A stretch of DNA of 64,000 nt from Odobenus rosmarus divergens (Eukaryota; Chordata; Mammalia; Carnivora; Odobenidae). Within the stretch, counting starts at the first letter, position 1; every line of letters begins with the position of its first letter. The DNA is taken from the NCBI RefSeq assembly GCF_000321225.1, contig NW_004452122.1:91934-155933 (forward strand), written 5' to 3'. The notes beneath the pieces are model-generated. The model had not been told where the DNA came from. It was given only the letters and a program-made list of their open reading frames with translations, and made no database searches. Made by a program: the position numbers and the translations under genes. Of this stretch, positions 63,220 to 64,000 are shown piece after piece.

Positions 63220-63760
63220 TAAACTTTTCTTTTTCCCTTTTTCAACCAACATCTTATCAATCCCTTTTTTTAAAAAAACATTTTTATTTTTCATTTTTAA
63301 AGTCATATTCCATCCCTTCATACTAGTTACCCTTATTTTTGGCATATATATATAAGTTGTTTTCTCTTTAAAATTTTGAGATACACTTTCTTCTAACATA
63401 TCAAAATATACCCTAAATCTCTAGTGTATGGCTTTTTTCCAGTCTCCTGCCTGACAGCATTCGCTCCCCTTTTTTTTCTTTCTTTCTTTCCTTTTATTTT
63501 AATCCTCTTCTTTATTTTTTCAAACACCTTCCGATAAATTCCTTTTTTAAAATTTTTTATAATTTTCATCGTTACAATCATATTCCATCCTTCATCGTAT
63601 CAACCCTTATTTTGTACATATATGTCTTTCTTTCCTTAAAATTTTAGGAGACACTTTCTTCTAACAGACCAAAATACACCCAAAATCTAGTGTGTGGCAC
63701 TGATCTATGCACCAGCCTGATCATATTCTGTTTTTTTTGTTTTGTTCTGTTTTTGTTTGT
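63220..63760 (+). repeat. Two-copy ~275 bp tandem repeat in the L1 5' UTR
   Basis: CATATTCCATCC at 63304 recurs at 63579, and ACACTTTCTTCTAACA follows both, then AAAATATACCC/AAAATACACCC and CTAGTGT. The copies are diverged but colinear. Confidence 0.75.
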
Positions 63761-63905
63761 TTTTATCTTTTTCTTTTTTTTCTTTCGTTCCCTTTCTTTT
63801 CCCCTGGTTTCAGGTCTTTCTCATTTGTTTAGAGTATATTTTCGGGGGATGTTGTTAACCTGTTAGCATTTTGTTCTCTCATTCATCTATTCTCCTCTGG
63901 ACAAA

Positions 63906-64000
63906 ATGACAAGATGAAAAAAATCACCTCAACAAAAAGAACAAGAGGTAGTACCATCTGCCAGGGACCTACTCAATACGGAAATTACTGCGATGTCGAA
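63906..64000 (+). pseudogene. L1 ORF1 start, interrupted by a stop at codon 4
   Basis: The ATG at 63906 opens the frame whose later part reads KEQEVVPSARDLL, which I recognise as the N-terminus of carnivore L1 ORF1 (the RNA-binding chaperone of L1 particles). Codon 4 is TGA (63915-63917), which could have arisen from CGA by CpG decay. A second ATG at 63914 is in another frame. The copy therefore lacks an intact ORF1 start as read, although re-initiation downstream cannot be excluded. The window ends after about 30 codons. Confidence 0.7.

Larger units (their letters stand above)
55221..64000 (-). other. DUSP22: DUSP22 intron 2, partial
   Basis: This is sequence upstream of exon 3 on the coding strand. 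I searched by eye for the expected 34 bp exon 2 (encoding ILPGLYIGNFK) on the minus strand and did not find it, so the intron appears to run off the window. It contains a SINE remnant at 56.3 kb, SINEs at 57.0, 58.9, 59.1 and 59.8 kb, an L1M piece at 57.2 kb, a MER5A-like relic at 57.85 kb, MIRs at 60.0 and 61.4 kb, a G-rich tract at 60.9 kb and the L1 5' end from 62.1 kb. Confidence 0.75.
62106..64000 (+). mobile_element. Full-length-type carnivore L1, 5' UTR and start of ORF1 (runs off the window)
   Basis: The element starts near GGGGGCGGAGCAAGATGGTG, the 5' end of carnivore L1s, and continues through a GC- and CpG-rich 5' UTR (about 62106-63115) into a T-rich part (63120-63900). The CAAGATGGTG at 62118-62127 fits the YY1 site that positions the start of transcription in mammalian L1s. 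The T-rich part carries a roughly 275 bp imperfect tandem duplication. The 3' part and its target-site duplication lie outside the window. Orientation is opposite to DUSP22. Confidence 0.88.

Overview
The window is non-coding-rich mammalian nuclear DNA. It carries many tRNA-derived SINEs of the Carnivora CAN/SINEC type (5' end resembling GCGCCTGGGTGGCTCAGT, CT-rich 3' part, AAATAAATAAAATCTT tail), carnivore L1 sequence, and older L1M, L2, MIR and hAT relics. The SINE consensus differs from the dog SINEC_Cf form. It looks like the form I associate with arctoid caniforms (bears, seals, mustelids). That placement is an inference; the order Carnivora is much safer.

The only protein-coding gene I can support is DUSP22 (JSP1/JKAP, an atypical dual-specificity phosphatase), on the minus strand. 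Six exons are present: 55138-55220, 34343-34392, 24722-24796, 21634-21805, a seventh at 21088-21160 that can be spliced or read through to a stop at 20978, and an alternative last exon at 19254-19300. They join in frame, all with GT/AG borders, and cover residues 19 to the C-terminus. They include general acid Asp57 and the HCxxGxxR signature with Cys88. Both known C-terminal forms (184 and 205 residues in human) are encoded. Exons 1 and 2 (residues 1-18, including the N-myristoylation site) were not found and should lie beyond the right edge.

Layout: 1-19 kb is sequence downstream of DUSP22 with no gene I could support. It holds repeats, including a twin-primed (5'-inverted) L1 at 9.9-10.5 kb that was later hit by a SINE. 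19-21.2 kb holds the two alternative gene ends; 21.6-24.8 kb the catalytic-core exons. 24.8-55.1 kb is two long introns with SINEs, L1 3' ends, MIRs and an E-box cluster. 55.2-64 kb is intron 2, with a tandem SINE pair sharing one target site and, from about 62.1 kb, the 5' end of a full-length-type L1 that runs off the window. That L1 is in the opposite orientation to DUSP22, and its ORF1 has a stop at codon 4.

I saw no CRISPR, operon, viral gene or previously undescribed system. The most interesting items are the alternative DUSP22 ends, the L1 5' end in intron 2, and several readable transposition histories.
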